DNA of 64,000 nucleotides from Nelumbo lutea (Eukaryota; Streptophyta; Magnoliopsida; Proteales; Nelumbonaceae): assembly GCA_022828595.1 (NCBI GenBank), contig JAKGHH010000001.1, positions 205,983,813-206,047,812 on the forward strand, given 5' to 3'. A program made the position numbers and the translations under genes. Shown piece by piece: positions 43,245 to 56,028 of the stretch. The notes under the pieces are model-generated. The model searched no databases, had not been told where the DNA came from, and saw only the letters and a program-made list of their open reading frames with translations. Positions within the stretch are counted from its first letter, which is position 1; every line of letters begins with the position of its first letter.

Positions 43245-43855
43245 GATAAGGGTAACTTTTTTATAAACAATAAAAGATACTATTTTTATAAAATAACTAA
43301 GATAAGGTAAATTTTTTAAAAAGATCAAGAAAGGGCAATGACACTGATCATTGTCTTTCTTTGCCCTTCGTTCTTTGCTCTCTTGCACGAAAGCAGCAGA
43401 GCCCTCAGAATCGACAATCCCGGCCGGAAGATATCTTGGCTGGAGCTGTGGGTTTTACGGGTTTTATCAGGAATTGCGAGGAGAGGGGGGGGGGGGGTGG
43501 ACCTGACCCCGCCGTGCTGTGCATATCCGACAGCTGTGACTCGTGAAACTCTAAACGATAAAAAGAAAACAAATAAAATAAAAATAAACGGAGGTAAGGA
43601 TTGATTGAGGGTGGAGGCAGAGGAAGGGGAGACGGAGAGCTGAAACCGGCATATTCTCTTCTCTCTTACCTTTTTAAGAAAACGGAGTCTACCGACGCAG
43701 ATGAAGACGATGAACAGTGTCATTGTCCTTTGATATTATTTAAAAAAATTACCTTATTTTTATTATTTTATAAAAATATTTCTTTTATTGATATTTAAAA
43801 TAAAAAGTTATCTTATTTTTATTATTTTATAAAAATATTATCTTTTATTGATAGG
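43245..43855. mobile_element. Fold-back element with long inverted repeats (about 100 bp)
   Basis: GATAAGGTAAATTTTTTAAA, then AAAGGGCAATGACACTGATC (about 43300-43350), are mirrored by the reverse complement of about 43705-43770 (AATAAGGTAATTTTTTTAAA, AAAGGACAATGACACTGTTC). The right arm has its AT-rich outer part duplicated. The central 330 bp is GC-richer, includes a run of 13 or so G, and has no recognised gene. Long TIRs suggest a Mutator-like or fold-back element; the target duplication was not resolved. Confidence 0.55.
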
Positions 43856-43859
43856 AATT

Positions 43860-46800
43860 CTTACCAAATCAAACTCGCCAGACCAAACCACCAATTTTAG
43901 CTTGGTTCAGTGTTTTGGGGGACTAACATCCTTATAATCAACCCTAACCCAATCCATTCTTCACTAAACCGGACCCAGAATAATTTATTTTCAGGAATGA
44001 GATGGTGCAGTCCTTTTGACAACCGAAGGAATGGTTAGCACTGAAAAAAGGGTAGCATTCCGGGTGGTTCAGCATCCACATTGAAATTGAAATGGCGTGA
44101 GCACTGTTGGGCTTCGTCAGTTCTTTGAAGGGGTAATGTTTCCACACACACACAAACACAGAAAAGAAAAAAAGCGAAAAACTAATCCATTTTCACAAAA
44201 AGAGTTTTTAATTCACAATATTCTTATTTCACCAGGTTTCTGAAACAGAAAACAGTGTGGATGGAATCCCCTAAGCAGTGATCTCTTTGCGGGGAATGCT
44301 TCCTCCATTTGAATTGAAGTTGTTGACCTCACTTTCCATTGGTAAAAACTAAAAAGCGTGAATTATTGTGCTAGTATGGCGTACACGTAATACATATTCT
44401 TTGGTTGCGTGTTTTGAAACTACCACTTGATTCGATAACATCAGCAGCGTGGCAAGTTGTAAGAAATATTTGGGGGTCCGTTTGGTTTACGGTTAGAACT
44501 GGAATGGAAATCTATTCCTCCACCTGTTTGGTTCACAAGGGAATTAGAATTGAAATTGGTTGCAATGAGACTCTCACTCCCAAGGAAATGGATAGAATAC
44601 GCCATCCCACCACAAGTAAGAATCGAATTTCGATCTCGCTCAACCAAATGGTTAGAGAATTGGAATCAATTATTCTGATTCCAATTCCAAACCATTATTC
44701 TTGTGAACCAAATACATCCTTGTTTCAGTATAGAGTAACAATCAAGTTTAGCAATTATAGCAGATGAAATGCAATGCATGAAAAGGCGTAGAACCCTCAT
44801 TTTCAATGCGTTCAAAGACTTCAATTGCAACTAATACCCTTATGATAGCCTTCAATGGTTAAGTATATAAAGAAGGTTCATCTTCATCTACGAAAAGAAA
44901 TAAATAAATAAAGCTCATGTCTCCTTTATCTTTTACTAGCATCTTGTGTGATATTGCTTATAATAACTACAGTAACTTTCTCCCTAATCAAATTAACCAG
45001 AACACCTAGATTTACGTTTGGACAGGTGGATTGCTTTGATGTTGCTTAGACAAAGAGGACCCCACCAATCCAATGGTCAGGATAGATGGGTGGGAGTGTA
45101 TCATCTCTAGTATTAAACAAAAAAATCTTGTAGATATTTTAATTCAGTCTTCCTTCAATCTGAAATAAAGGATCCAAATATCCAATACTATAATGCATCT
45201 TATGCTATAAGTTTTACTTTGATAAAAAGCTTAGGTTTGGGGCTACATCTACATGACAATGAATGAATGAATGGCAGTTTGGCGCCCATAATTAAGTCAC
45301 TATAGGATACCCTTCGTATAAACAAAAATTCCATTTTCTTAGCCATGCAAAATTTAATCAGAAAAACAAAACCCCATTTATAGGATTTTCTGGAATAATT
45401 TGCCCATTTTATCACATTTTTCATAATTAGTTAAATGGTTTACAACTTTTGAAGAACTAGTAAAGATGCATATTATAGTTATGATTTGAATCACAATAGG
45501 TGAGAACTTCTTCATTTTACAATAGTCAACAGTCGTTGCATCTCCTTTGCAACTTGCTCTATCAATCTCTTCTTTAATACTTAGGGAGTGTCATTATACG
45601 CATAGTGGCCACATCTATAAATCAAAGGCTTTAATTACACTATTCGGATGACACTTATACCCCTTATCAAATTAGGCCTTTTATCACTTTTTAGAAATAT
45701 GGTTAAAATGTTAACATACAAGAGATCCAACCTTTGAAAATCAAGTTTTTTAGATATCAAACGTCCTTTTAGAATTTTGAAAATCAAGTTTTAGTCTCTA
45801 TTTCTTTAACCTATCTCCCTATTACCTAATCCAACCCTCCTCTTTCATCTTCTTTTTCTTTTAATTTTTCTATTTTTCAATTCAGAAATTTGAATTCCAC
45901 TACAGACCTACAACGATTCAAAATTTTAAATACTTTCACTTATAACATCAATACCTATCCATAAATTGGCATAAATTCCGAGCTGGCACCTACCCCAATT
46001 ATACGGTGGAGTTAAGATTTGTTGGATGGATTGAACAGTAAAAACCCCTTTCTTTCTATCAAGTAAATTTTAAAAATGTTAATTAAATAAGAAAAAGAAT
46101 TCTTTTAAATAAATTTTTTAAGCAATTTGAAAACAGAAAACCACCCAAACCAAAAGAATCCTGTTTGAGGTTACCTACCGTGTCAATAATTCATTACTTA
46201 CAATTTCATAACAACTGTACCGTCACATGAGAAAATATAACAGTGCGTATTACTGTTTTCAGAATTCTCATGTGTTGAAGAGAGGTGGCACAAAACTGTG
46301 ACGCGCCTATCGTTGTTTTGCACGTAACAAAAACCTTAGAAAAGCACCGATCCAATTAATTCCAAACGATTGCGCCGGTTTTATCGTCATCCATCAATCA
46401 ATTCAAATCCGTGGCGCCGATTTCTTAGCGCGCCGTTTGCGCCTCTCCTTATGCACCGCTTCATTAAAACGGCAAAGAGAGTTCAAAAAGTAAGTAGTCG
46501 TTATTTCTGCATAGTTTTTTTGATTCTTGTGTTTTACTTTTGCACTCTAGCGCTCTAGCACTCTAGTCAGACCAAGCCATCTTTTCCCATGGACGAGGCA
46601 ACCACTTGTTAACTGTGGTCGGGGATAAGCCAAACAGACGACGACCAGACCTCGGATATAAATAATTTCCTACGCCCAGTACAGTTCTCACCGTCCGATA
46701 CTGGTGGGGACCACATCAGATGCAACTTGATCCGGATCAGACGATAAAGAATGATGAATACATCTTTTGATTCAATGTATCTCATACACATGGATCGGTG

Positions 46801-46900
46801 GTTCCGTTATGTCTTGACCACTGACGTGCAAAACCCTTTTTCAGTTTCTATGAATCCTGCATGAGAAAAGAAAGATGAGAAGTAAAAAAGCCTAATTTTG
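43860..46900. other. Intergenic sequence; a possible MITE at about 44470-44730
   Basis: No gene is recognised. From about 44470 GGGGGTCCGTTTGGTTTACG and, at about 44710 in reverse complement, CAAGGATGTATTTGGTTCAC, with GGAATGGAAATC / GGAATTGGAATC further in, suggest a decayed terminal-repeat element of about 260 bp. The remainder is AT-rich and without repeats that I can define. Confidence 0.4.
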
Positions 46901-46940
46901 CGGTGAAGTCAGGGATATGGGGTTCTTCACTAGTCACTAC

Positions 46941-46948
46941 TATATATA
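46941..46948 (+). promoter_or_regulatory. TATA box of the GH9 gene
   Basis: TATATATA lies 60 bp upstream of the ATG at 47008, in a position consistent with a leader of about 35 bases. No other TATA-like site is closer. Confidence 0.5.
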
Positions 46949-47007
46949 CAGACGTTGTGGTTCCCCTATCAGAATGTGCATAAACTGCTATAGCTTTCCG
47001 AATCTCA

Positions 47008-50000
47008 ATGGCATTGAGAAGGGCAGCTTCTCTCTGTTTCTTCTTCTCCCTTGTGTTCTTGGTTTGTGTCCATGGGCACCCAAATTACGGGGATGCCTTA
47101 ACAAAGTCACTCTTGTTCTTTGAAGGCCAGAGGTCTGGGAGGCTCCCCTCCGGCCAAAGAATGAAATGGAGATCAAACTCTGCACTTTCTGATGGCTCAG
47201 CTGCCCAAGTATGTAGCTATCATGTAACTCTGTGTCATTTTTCTTCATGGGGTTAAGTTGTTTTCCTTTGAAGTGCTTTTTGTTAATGTTTTCTGTTTTG
47301 TCACTTTGTGCTTTAAGGGGGTTGTGTGGCCCATGAAGCTCTAACTAGATCATGAACAGCTAGGGATTAAAGGGTTGAGTTTGTATTTATATCTTTCAAC
47401 ATAAGCAAGCTATCTGGGTTATGGAACTCAGCAAGCTTTTGGGCTCGGTTTTAATCTAGTGCCACTAGGTTATTGCAAGACTCACAGCCCTTAAGCCCGC
47501 CAACCCTAAGATGACTAGACAAGCTAGGATGCAAATGGGTCGGATTCAAACTCGGTTGAGGTTGAAGTAGTAGGGTCAGTGTAGGTTTACCATTTAACCC
47601 TATCCATTGACATCCCTAAACAAAGCACTAATTGGCTCCCTAGATCAATGATCTGGTACTATTTTCCCCTAAAAGGAATATTCAAGGCAAAAACAAAGAG
47701 AAAAGACACATTATAAGACAAGGCAAGGCTCTACCCGCTTCTTTATATCCAAACATAACAGAAGTGCTAATGGATTTTTACTTGTGGTCAAATGCGAGGG
47801 ATGTTGTAAAAAGAAAGCAAATTATGTGTCCCTACCAAGTACCAACGAATAAGCTTGTATCTGCAGGTGGACCTATCAGGCGGCTACTATGACGCCGGCG
47901 ACAATGTAAAGTTCAACTTTCCGATGGCATTCACCACCACAATGTTGTCATGGGGGGCGCTGGAGTATGCCAGACCCATGGGTTCCGAGTTGGCCAATGC
48001 AAGAGCTGCCATCCGATGGGCCACAGACTACCTTCTCAAGTGCGCCACAGCAACCCCCGGCAAGCTTTATGTAGGCGTTGGTGACCCCAATGCCGATCAC
48101 AAGTGCTGGGAGCGGCCCGAGGACATGGACACAGTCCGCACTGTCTACTCTGTGTCGCAGAGCAACCCTGGCTCTGATGTGGCTGGGGAGACTGCAGCCG
48201 CACTAGCGGCTGCATCCTTGGTTTTCCGGAAGGTTGACCCGGTGTACTCAAAGAGGCTCCTATCAACAGCCAAGAAAGTGATGCAGTTCGCTATGAATTA
48301 CAGAGGGGCTTATAGTGACTCCCTTGGGTCAGCTGTCTGCCCTTTCTATTGTTCATATTCGGGATATAAGGTAAGAGTTCTTATTTGAAGATTAAACCAG
48401 TGCTTTCAGGCTTGAACCAGACTGGATGGTTGAACCAGTGACCGTTACCTTTTTTATGACTTTCACGGTCTGAATGAGCTAACCAACCTTAAAGGATTAG
48501 AATGACATGGCTTCTAGTCATTGTTCCTCCAGTCCGGAATAAGAGCTGTGGGATCAAGCCCGTTGAAGTGTCAAGAATGGGCTAGAAACAAAGTGAACAC
48601 GTCAGTGTGTCACACACACATGGACCCATTTAGGACCCACATCTCATATATATGCCATGTTCTGCCCAGCCCACTTTATTTCTAGCCCATCCGAATTCTA
48701 CGTCAGTGTCACACACCTGGCTTGCAGCTCAAACCCCCCCCCCCCACCCCCAAACAAACAAAAAAAAAAAAATTCAGAGCTTGTATAAAATCTTGATTGT
48801 GTTCTATGTTGATCAGTTAATAAGATCAACTAATTCTGTTTTAACAGGATGAACTTCTATGGGGAGCTTCATGGCTTCTCAGAGCCACAAACGATGTTAC
48901 CTACTTCAACTTCTTGAAATCGCTTGGAGCCGATGACTCGACTGACATTTTTAGCTGGGATAACAAATTCGCGGGTGCCCGTGTTCTTCTATCAAGGGTA
49001 CAATGGGAAATAAATTTGTTCATTTTGATGGTAAATTTAGCAGTAGGGCATTCAAGTAATCTTAACATTATTCTTTTTACTGTGAATTGTGTAGCGAGCT
49101 TTGCTGAGCAAGGACATGTCCTATGATCGATTCAGACAACAAGCTGAAGATTTTATGTGCCGAATTCTACCCAACTCTCCCTCTTCAAGTACAACATACA
49201 CACCTGGTGAGTTGGTTCCTATGAAAGGAAGAAGAACTAAGAAACAACTTGATCCAAATGGGCCGAGCAAGATTACATGATTTGGGTCATGATCAAAATG
49301 GGGGTCCAACACCCACTAACTAAATAAAGAATACCCACTGGGCAGTTGGGCCCAATATTTAGCCCAAGCCTTTGAAATGGGTTTTCACTTTTGGAGCTGT
49401 TGTTTCTTTTTTATGCTTTACCAACCATGTCCACCTTGTTAAAACGCAGGTGGTATGATGTTCAAGCTGGGCTCCAGCAATCTCCAATATGTTACTTCCA
49501 TTTCCTTCTTGCTCAATACATATGCCAAGTACATGTCATCCAGCAGCCATACCTTCAATTGTGGGAGCACCTTGGTCAAGTCAAGCAGCTTGAGAAGCCT
49601 AGCAAAGAGACAGGCAAGTTATTGATCTATGGGAAACGCAAGACTTGAATCCGACCGGATGGTTGAACCGGTGACTTAATGACCCATTGGACCAAATTCT
49701 GTGACCCGATAACCTTATTGGGTTATGGTTAAATGATGGTTTTATGGGATTAATTGGCTAATTACCTGATTAACCGACAAAACCTGATCCGGTGAACATT
49801 CCAGTCTTATGTCCGGTTCGAGTCTTATGAGAGAATTCTCTTTTTTGATGGATGGGGTTTTACGTGACCATTTTTTCAGGTGGACTACATTCTTGGGGCG
49901 AACCCACTGAACATGTCTTACATGGTGAGCTATGGAATAAAGTTCCCCAAGAGAATTCACCACAGAGGGTCCTCCTTGCCCTCCTTGGCAGTTCACCCAC

Positions 50001-50212
50001 TGTCCATAGGCTGCGATGGCGGTTTTCAACCCTATTACTACTCACAAAACCCTAACCCTAACTCCTTAACCGGTGCTGTTGTTGGTGGCCCAAATCAGAA
50101 TGATGCCTACACGGATGACCGAACCGATTACAGCCATTCAGAACCGGCCACCTACATCAATGGTGCACTGGTCGGACCTCTAGCTTCCTTTGCAGGGAGC
50201 TACAACAAATGA
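47008..50212 (+). CDS. Endo-1,4-beta-glucanase, glycoside hydrolase family 9, secreted
   Basis: Six exons give 487 residues: 47008-47208, 47867-48370, 48848-48997, 49095-49206, 49450-49613, 49880-50212. Junctions keep the frame, with one phase-1 junction (exon 4/5). The product would cleave internal beta-1,4-glucan bonds in the cell wall. Residues 1-23 form a hydrophobic signal peptide ending in CVHG. Exon 2 starts [20 protein letters not shown] with the catalytic-base region Asp76/Asp79. Exon 6 holds the GH9 signatures [12 protein letters not shown] (His404/405) and [17 protein letters not shown] (Asp460, Glu465 as the general acid). [15 protein letters not shown] and [20 protein letters not shown] are also family blocks. 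The length and absence of a transmembrane anchor or a C-terminal carbohydrate-binding domain fit plant class B enzymes. The exon 5 donor is AG/GCAAGT, a GC-AG intron. Introns 2 and 5 contain family C repeat pieces and intron 1 a short hAT-type MITE. No damage was seen. Confidence 0.93.
47525..47618. mobile_element. Short hAT-type MITE in GH9 intron 1, 94 bp
   Basis: The left end TAGGATGCAAATGGGTCGG and the reverse complement of the right end, TAGGGATGTCAATGG, match the termini of the elements at 21791 and 51950. The flanks AGACAAGC and AACAAAGC agree at 6 of 8 positions. Confidence 0.55.
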
Positions 50213-50648
50213 TGAGCCGTTCCAGGGATGACGTATTGGCTTGAGTATTTCATCCTTCTCTCTCTCATGTAATCATTCTCAGTAACAGCTGTAGTTAGGC
50301 GCCCAACCAAGAAGATAGGCTCTGTTTGTCTGCAGTGCAAATTCTGAATCGGATACAAATTTTGCAACCGATTCAGTTTTGCATTCGTTTGTTGTAACCA
50401 TGAATTACATTCTTACCTGATACACATCTTGTACTTTTTTACATTTCAAAAACTGATGTGAAATTTGTACAACTTGACCATGTCATCTTGCTTCCTACCT
50501 GACTCACAAATGGGGATGGCAATTTTGCTTCCTACCTGACTCACAAATGGGGATGACAAATTTTCCTCGTCTCTGACCTACAATGGGTCGGGGACAAGGA
50601 GTGAAGTCAACCCTGATTGTATATATTAAATATTATATATATTTAAAA

Positions 50649-50686
<38 letters not shown>

Positions 50687-51949
50687 TATATTTAAAATAT
50701 ATTTTATTTTAAATAAATCTATATTCTCAAAAACTTCTAATTAAAATATTTTGAAGATTTAGATCATTGATGGAAAACGGTTTCAATTAACAGAGCTCCC
50801 ATCCGGATCCAATTGATTGGACTTTGATTATCACTGGTTATTTGACATTATAGCTGGCATTGTTCTGTTATTTTCTATCTCTTCTGAGAATAGTTGTGTG
50901 GGAATACGTAAACCCAGAAAATTATTAGAAGTTTAGAACCAACCCCTAAAATAATTACCCCCAGGGAGATCCCTGATGTTATGAACTTTGTTAATATTTT
51001 GGCTTTACAATAAATTTTCTTATCTTTCAGAAAAACACCCATAAAATGATTGGGATTAGAGATGTGGTATGTTTATTATATGTAGCTTACAAGCTAGAAA
51101 CTATTTGTAGGTCAGAAACTTGGATGGCTGGATCATTTGTCTTGCATAGCTGTATCATTTATGTGTAACCAAAAGAGTTTGTCTTACCAGTTACCAGTAC
51201 TCATGGTTTCCTGGACAAATTCTAACAAAAAAGTGGTTCGCCATTAATATTTACGGGAGTTATTCCCAATGGATAGGAGGATGTGCGTGTAAGGCGCTAG
51301 TGAGGCGCCAGGTGTGAGGAACAGATTCGGTCTCTCGTGAGAACTGCTGCCAATCTCTGCAACCAAATCACATGGCTGAGTTAATTACTTCTCTCCAACC
51401 AACTGTCTAAACCAACCATCGCTTGAAAAAGAGTCTTCATGACGTCGTCGTAACCTGCAATCCTCCTCTCATCAGTCATTCTCCAAACTTTTTCCATCTC
51501 GTACTAATGATAAGACTGGTAGGTAGGATTACAATTTTGTAGGAATTTTTCGATATTTGACCGGTGGGACCTAGGGTTCGGGTTTTGTCATTAGAGTGCC
51601 TTGGTATAAGAACCATTTATTATTTTTAATATAGGTATCCACCCCGATTATCATTATAAATCCATATATACATTACTAAAATGGAAAAAACATGATATTG
51701 GAAGAGCCTTAATAAAAACCATTTAACTCATTTCTAGTAATAGTTGATTGATTTAGAGGAGTTTTGTGTTTTAGTTGAAAAATTGGTAGGACATTCTGGC
51801 TGGGATTAATCTACACTATATTGCAGACAAAATTATGTGGATTAAAATTGTTTATACTCACATGGGTGTTCTCGATTTCTCCACACCATACATATTGATT
51901 CCATACATTTCGTGTATAATTTGTGAAATAATTTATACAATCAATCATG
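50213..51949. other. Intergenic sequence with a (TA)n tract and MITE fragments
   Basis: It follows the GH9 3' UTR. A pure TA tract occupies about 50652-50680. About 51240-51345 contains TAAGGCGCTAGTGAGGCGCC and TGTGAGGAACAGATTCGG, related to 63560-63600. No gene is recognised. Confidence 0.5.
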
Positions 51950-52450
51950 TAGTGATGCAAATGGATCAAATTCGAATTCAAATCAATGTATATATTCGAA
52001 TCCGATTCTAAAATCCCATTGGATCTCACAAACGGTAATTCAAATTCGAATCCGTTAAGGATGTTAGATATCTGAATCTATTCCGGTCCAATTCAAATCA
52101 TGAAAAAATTTAATAAATTATTAAAAGAAAAAACAAAAAATATAAGTTTCTTCTCAATTATTTTCATCATATAAAATAATATATACATATCTTTTTATAA
52201 AATATTTACAAATAATGCAATATAAACATATATATAAATAAATATATTAATATATACTTGTATTTTTATAAGTAAATGTCTTTATAGATATATACATATA
52301 TTGGTTGGATTGGATCAGATCCTATCAGATTAGATAGGGGCAATCCAAATTCCAATTGGATTCGATCAAAAAATCTAATAAAGGGTTATCCGAATCTTAC
52401 AAAAATACAGTCAGATTCGGATTGGATGGTCTGATCCATTTGCACCCATA
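51950..52450. mobile_element. hAT-type MITE, 501 bp
   Basis: The left end TAGTGATGCAAATGGATC and the reverse complement of the right end, TATGGGTGCAAATGGATC, are inverted termini. The flanks CAATCATG (51942-51949) and CGATCATG (52451-52458) match at 7 of 8 positions. The interior is AT-rich with ATTCGAAT / GGATTGGAT motifs. Confidence 0.72.
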
Positions 52451-52937
52451 CGATCATGAATGAAAAAAAAATCACAGTTTAAGCCAAAAATAATTTCAAA
52501 TAACAATATAAAATAATAATGAATAAAATAAAACACCAATATGTAATTACTAATAAATATAAAAAACAAATATATTTATCATCATAATATTACCTTCAAT
52601 AATAAATAGTTTAAAAAATAGTTTCAATATAAATTAAAATATATTAAAATATTAAATAAAATGAGGGTAGTCGGACCAGTGTTAATGCACCTACATTAGA
52701 TTGAATCTTTCCCACAAACTGTCCACACAAAGAAAAACACCACATTATCGTGGATAGGACCAAAATGGTCCCATCCGGGATATTTTCACACTACCAAACA
52801 CCCTCCTAATTTCTTCTCAACCAATTGCTATTAAATATAGCAAATGGCCATGCTAGGAATCCTCTCTTGGGGGGCCGAATTATATGTCTACTTACCCACA
52901 CATGCTACTGAAAAACACATGTTGGATATTGAGTTTA
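52451..52937. other. AT-rich spacer, no gene seen
   Basis: It separates the hAT-type MITE from the copia LTR. No reading frame or repeat was recognised. Confidence 0.5.
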
Positions 52938-53780
52938 TGTTGTAATAACAGTAAAGAGAGCAGATGGAACTTATTGGTAATCGTTTTCCAAACCAAACTT
53001 GTAGTGATGTAAAGTTGTTATAGGAACTTGAAATTAGGAATTGCAAGAAGATGGAGGGCTAGGTCGTGCCACTTGGTCATTCTCCTTAAAACCGTATTTG
53101 CCCCCCTATGGTGCAGCTGGGTGATCGTCAACCGGTCGCCAAGATAAAACAGCCCACAGGCCACTGGTAGGCGTGCACTCGCTTATCAGACCTCTGAGAA
53201 CCATAGAAGATTGATGCTCAGATTTCTCAGAGAAAACAAAAATGTCAAAAAATCGTGTGTGTACCAGCGCTCTTCTTATAGAGTGCTCTCAAACCCGAAT
53301 GGACACAGATGTGTCCTTTCAGATAGGAGACTCTTCAAAACAGTGCACCTGTTCGAAGAAACACAAGGAGGAAGAAGAGACACAAAAAAGAAAACGTTTT
53401 AATTTGAAATTAAATTCGAAATTGAAAAGACTCGATTTTAAAAAGATGTATAAATCGGTTAAACCAAAAAAATTCGGTGCATTGCGTGTACATGCACACA
53501 CACCCACACCCACGCCCACGCCTACACCCCGACCCGGCCCAACTCGGCTCGACGCGCACGTGAGAAAAGCACCCCCAACCCCCCTCACATGCATGGAATC
53601 ATAGTCCTCTCCTCTTATGGGTCCCTACCCATAGAGGGAGGAAGACTACAAATATACTCCGCTTCCACTCCTTTTCCAAGCAATGTGGGACAAGGAGTCA
53701 TTTAAGGGTGGGAAGAGGAAAAGACAAAAAACAAGAAAGGGAGGAGAGAGATTATTGTAAGTTTGAATCTCCCTCCAACA
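52938..53780 (-). repeat. 3' LTR of the copia element
   Basis: On the plus strand it runs from TGTTGTAATAACAG to CCCTCCAACA. The first 295 bp match 58131-58420 (AGTAAAGAGAGCAGATGG, AAAACAGCCCACAGGCCA). It contains a CACACC/CACGCC microsatellite at about 53497-53530. The minus-strand polypurine tract TGTGGGGGAT abuts it at 53781-53790. Confidence 0.7.
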
Positions 53781-54231
53781 ATCCCCCACAAAATTCAAAA
53801 TTACAAGAAGACCGAACTGTCTGAGCATCGCGGTGAGAAAAGTATTCATGGTGATGTCTTTTGGACTTCAATTAGCACTTAGGCATGACATGCTATGTTA
53901 CATAGTATATGTGGAGTCAAACTCCTTAAACCTTTCCTCCTTATCGTAACTAGCTAACCGGCCAACCAACTCAACTCACCAATTCTTTAGTAGTTCTTTT
54001 ATTTTGGAACATTTAGGCCTTGTTTCCCTCTTGGAATCATGAGTGTTTTAGAGAGTCAGCCTAGGTCTCTCATAGAAGCAACTACACTTCACATTATTCC
54101 TAATTGATCAAGAGCCTCATGCACAACCTCCTCATTCTGCAGTGAGCACTATCTTACCTCAGCATCTAAAATGGGACATAAATGATAGTGCTTTTTCAAG
54201 TCATCTAGCGACTCGTTTTTACCCATTCAAC

Positions 54232-54621
54232 CTAATTCCAGGGATCTCCTTTCACATAGGTTGGGTGTTCGTCACTAATGACTTTGTAACGGGCATTAGC
54301 CATTCCTACCGATGCCTCATAAACCACTTTAGAAGCTTGTGGTTTGGTTAACGAATTTGCAAGGTTCTTTTTAGACCTTACAAAATCCAGAGCGATTGTA
54401 CCTTCGCTGAGGTATTGTCTTACCAGGTTATGCCGTAAGTGGATGTGCCTTCTTTTACCGTTGTACGTATGTTTCTTGGCTCTAGCTATCATTGTTTGGC
54501 TATCATAATGGAGAGATATGGACAAAATTGGTCGCGACCAAAGTTGTATATCTGCCAGCAAGTTCCTTAGCCACTCTTTCTCAGACCCCGCCAATTCTAG
54601 TGCAATGAACTCGGCCTCCAT
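54232..54621 (-). pseudogene. Copia RNase H remnant
   Basis: MEAEFIALELAGSEKEWLRN, ISLHYDSQTMIARAKK and HIHLRHNLVRQYL correspond to the C-terminal RNase H of copia polyproteins (the usual SEAEY, CDN/DSQ and RHIDIRHHFIR-type blocks). The start of the domain, left of the RT block, has stops. Confidence 0.78.
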
Positions 54622-55044
54622 TATTGAACTTGTATTGCATGACTACTTTACCCATTTCCACAATACCGCTCATTTACCTAGAGTAAACACATATCCACTA
54701 GTGGAAGTACTATCCTTTGAATCTAAAATCCAATTCGCATCAGCAAAGTCTTCCAAAATAGGAGGAAAACCTTAGTAATATAAACCAAAGTTTATGGTTC
54801 CTTTTAAATATTTTAATAATCTTACTAAAGCTTCCCAATGTTCATTTTTGAGATTATGAGTATGCTTACTTAATTTTCCCACAGTTATAACTATGTCTGG
54901 TCTTGTACAGTTCATTAAGTAAGATATAGATCCAATTATACTTGCATACTCCTTTTGTGAAATAGATTCTCCTACATGTTTCTTTAAGTGAATGCTACAA
55001 TCAAGAGGTATTTTAATCGGTTTTCAATCATAGTGTCCAAATTT

Positions 55045-55938
55045 TCAAAGAATATTCTCTACATAATGTGATTGGGAGAGAATAAAGCTTCTTTGTTCTT
55101 TATGGATTTTAATCCCCACTATTACATCAGCCTCACCCAAATCATTCATATCAAATTTGGACATTAGAAATTGTTTTGTTTCTTTTACTACCTCTAGACT
55201 AGTTCTCATTATTAGCATATCATCGACATATAAACAGATCATGACTCCTGTATTATTTTCAAATTTGCTATAGACACATTTATCAGAATCATTTTTGCTA
55301 TATCCGTTAGTTACTAACACATTATCAAATTTTTCAAACCATTGTTTGGGAGTTTGTTTTAAGCCATACAAAAACTTAATTAATTTACATACTTTATTTT
55401 TTTGTCCTAACATTGTGAAGCTTTCAAGTTGCCTAATGTAAATTTCTTCATCTAATTCCCCATTTAAGAAAGCTCTTTTCACATCCATTTGATGAACTAC
55501 CAACTTGTAAATGGATGCTAAAGCAATAAAAAACCTAATTGTTGTTAATTTTGCAACCAAGGAGTAGGTGTCAAAGAAGTTTATATATTTCTTTTGTTTG
55601 AACCCCTTACTAACTAATCTGGCTTTGAATTTGTCTATTGTGCCATCTGGTTTTAGTTTTTTCTTAAAGATCCATTTACAATCTAGTGCCTTAGATCCAA
55701 GTGGGAGATCTACAAATTCCCAAGTGTGACTAGTGACTAAAGAGTCTATTTCACTTTTTATGGCTTCTTTCCAAAAAACCGCATCAGGTGAAATTACATC
55801 TTCCTGATAAGTTACTAGGTCATTGTCCACTAGAAATGTAAGCATTCTGTCACCCAAGTTTGTTTCTCTTTTTTGTCTTTTACTTCTCCTTAAGTCTGGG
55901 TCTTGCCTAAGTGAAATACTGATTCCTTGAGCACTCAT
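55045..55938 (-). pseudogene. Copia reverse transcriptase
   Basis: An open block of 297 codons has AVFWKEAIKSEIDSLVTSHT, DCKWIFKKKLKPDGTIDKFK, LVSKGFKQKKYINFFDTYS, VHQMDVKRAFLNGELDEEIY and the catalytic YVDDM. It is the best preserved part of the element, with an intact active site, but it is cut off from the domains on both sides. Confidence 0.88.
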
Positions 55939-56028
55939 TTGTTTTTGGTTTCTAACTTGGTTTTGGGAAAGTTCCCTATTTAATGTTTCTATTCTCCAAT
56001 GGAAGATGTGCTCAAAGAACTCTGCATC

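Noticed and set aside
43325..43723. A 132-residue minus-strand frame with a hydrophobic start
   Set aside because: It covers a G run and the arms of a fold-back element and ends in repeat sequence.
53242..53604. A 120-residue frame with a Thr-Pro repeat
   Set aside because: It lies in the U3 part of a copia LTR over a CACACC/CACGCC microsatellite; no homology is seen.
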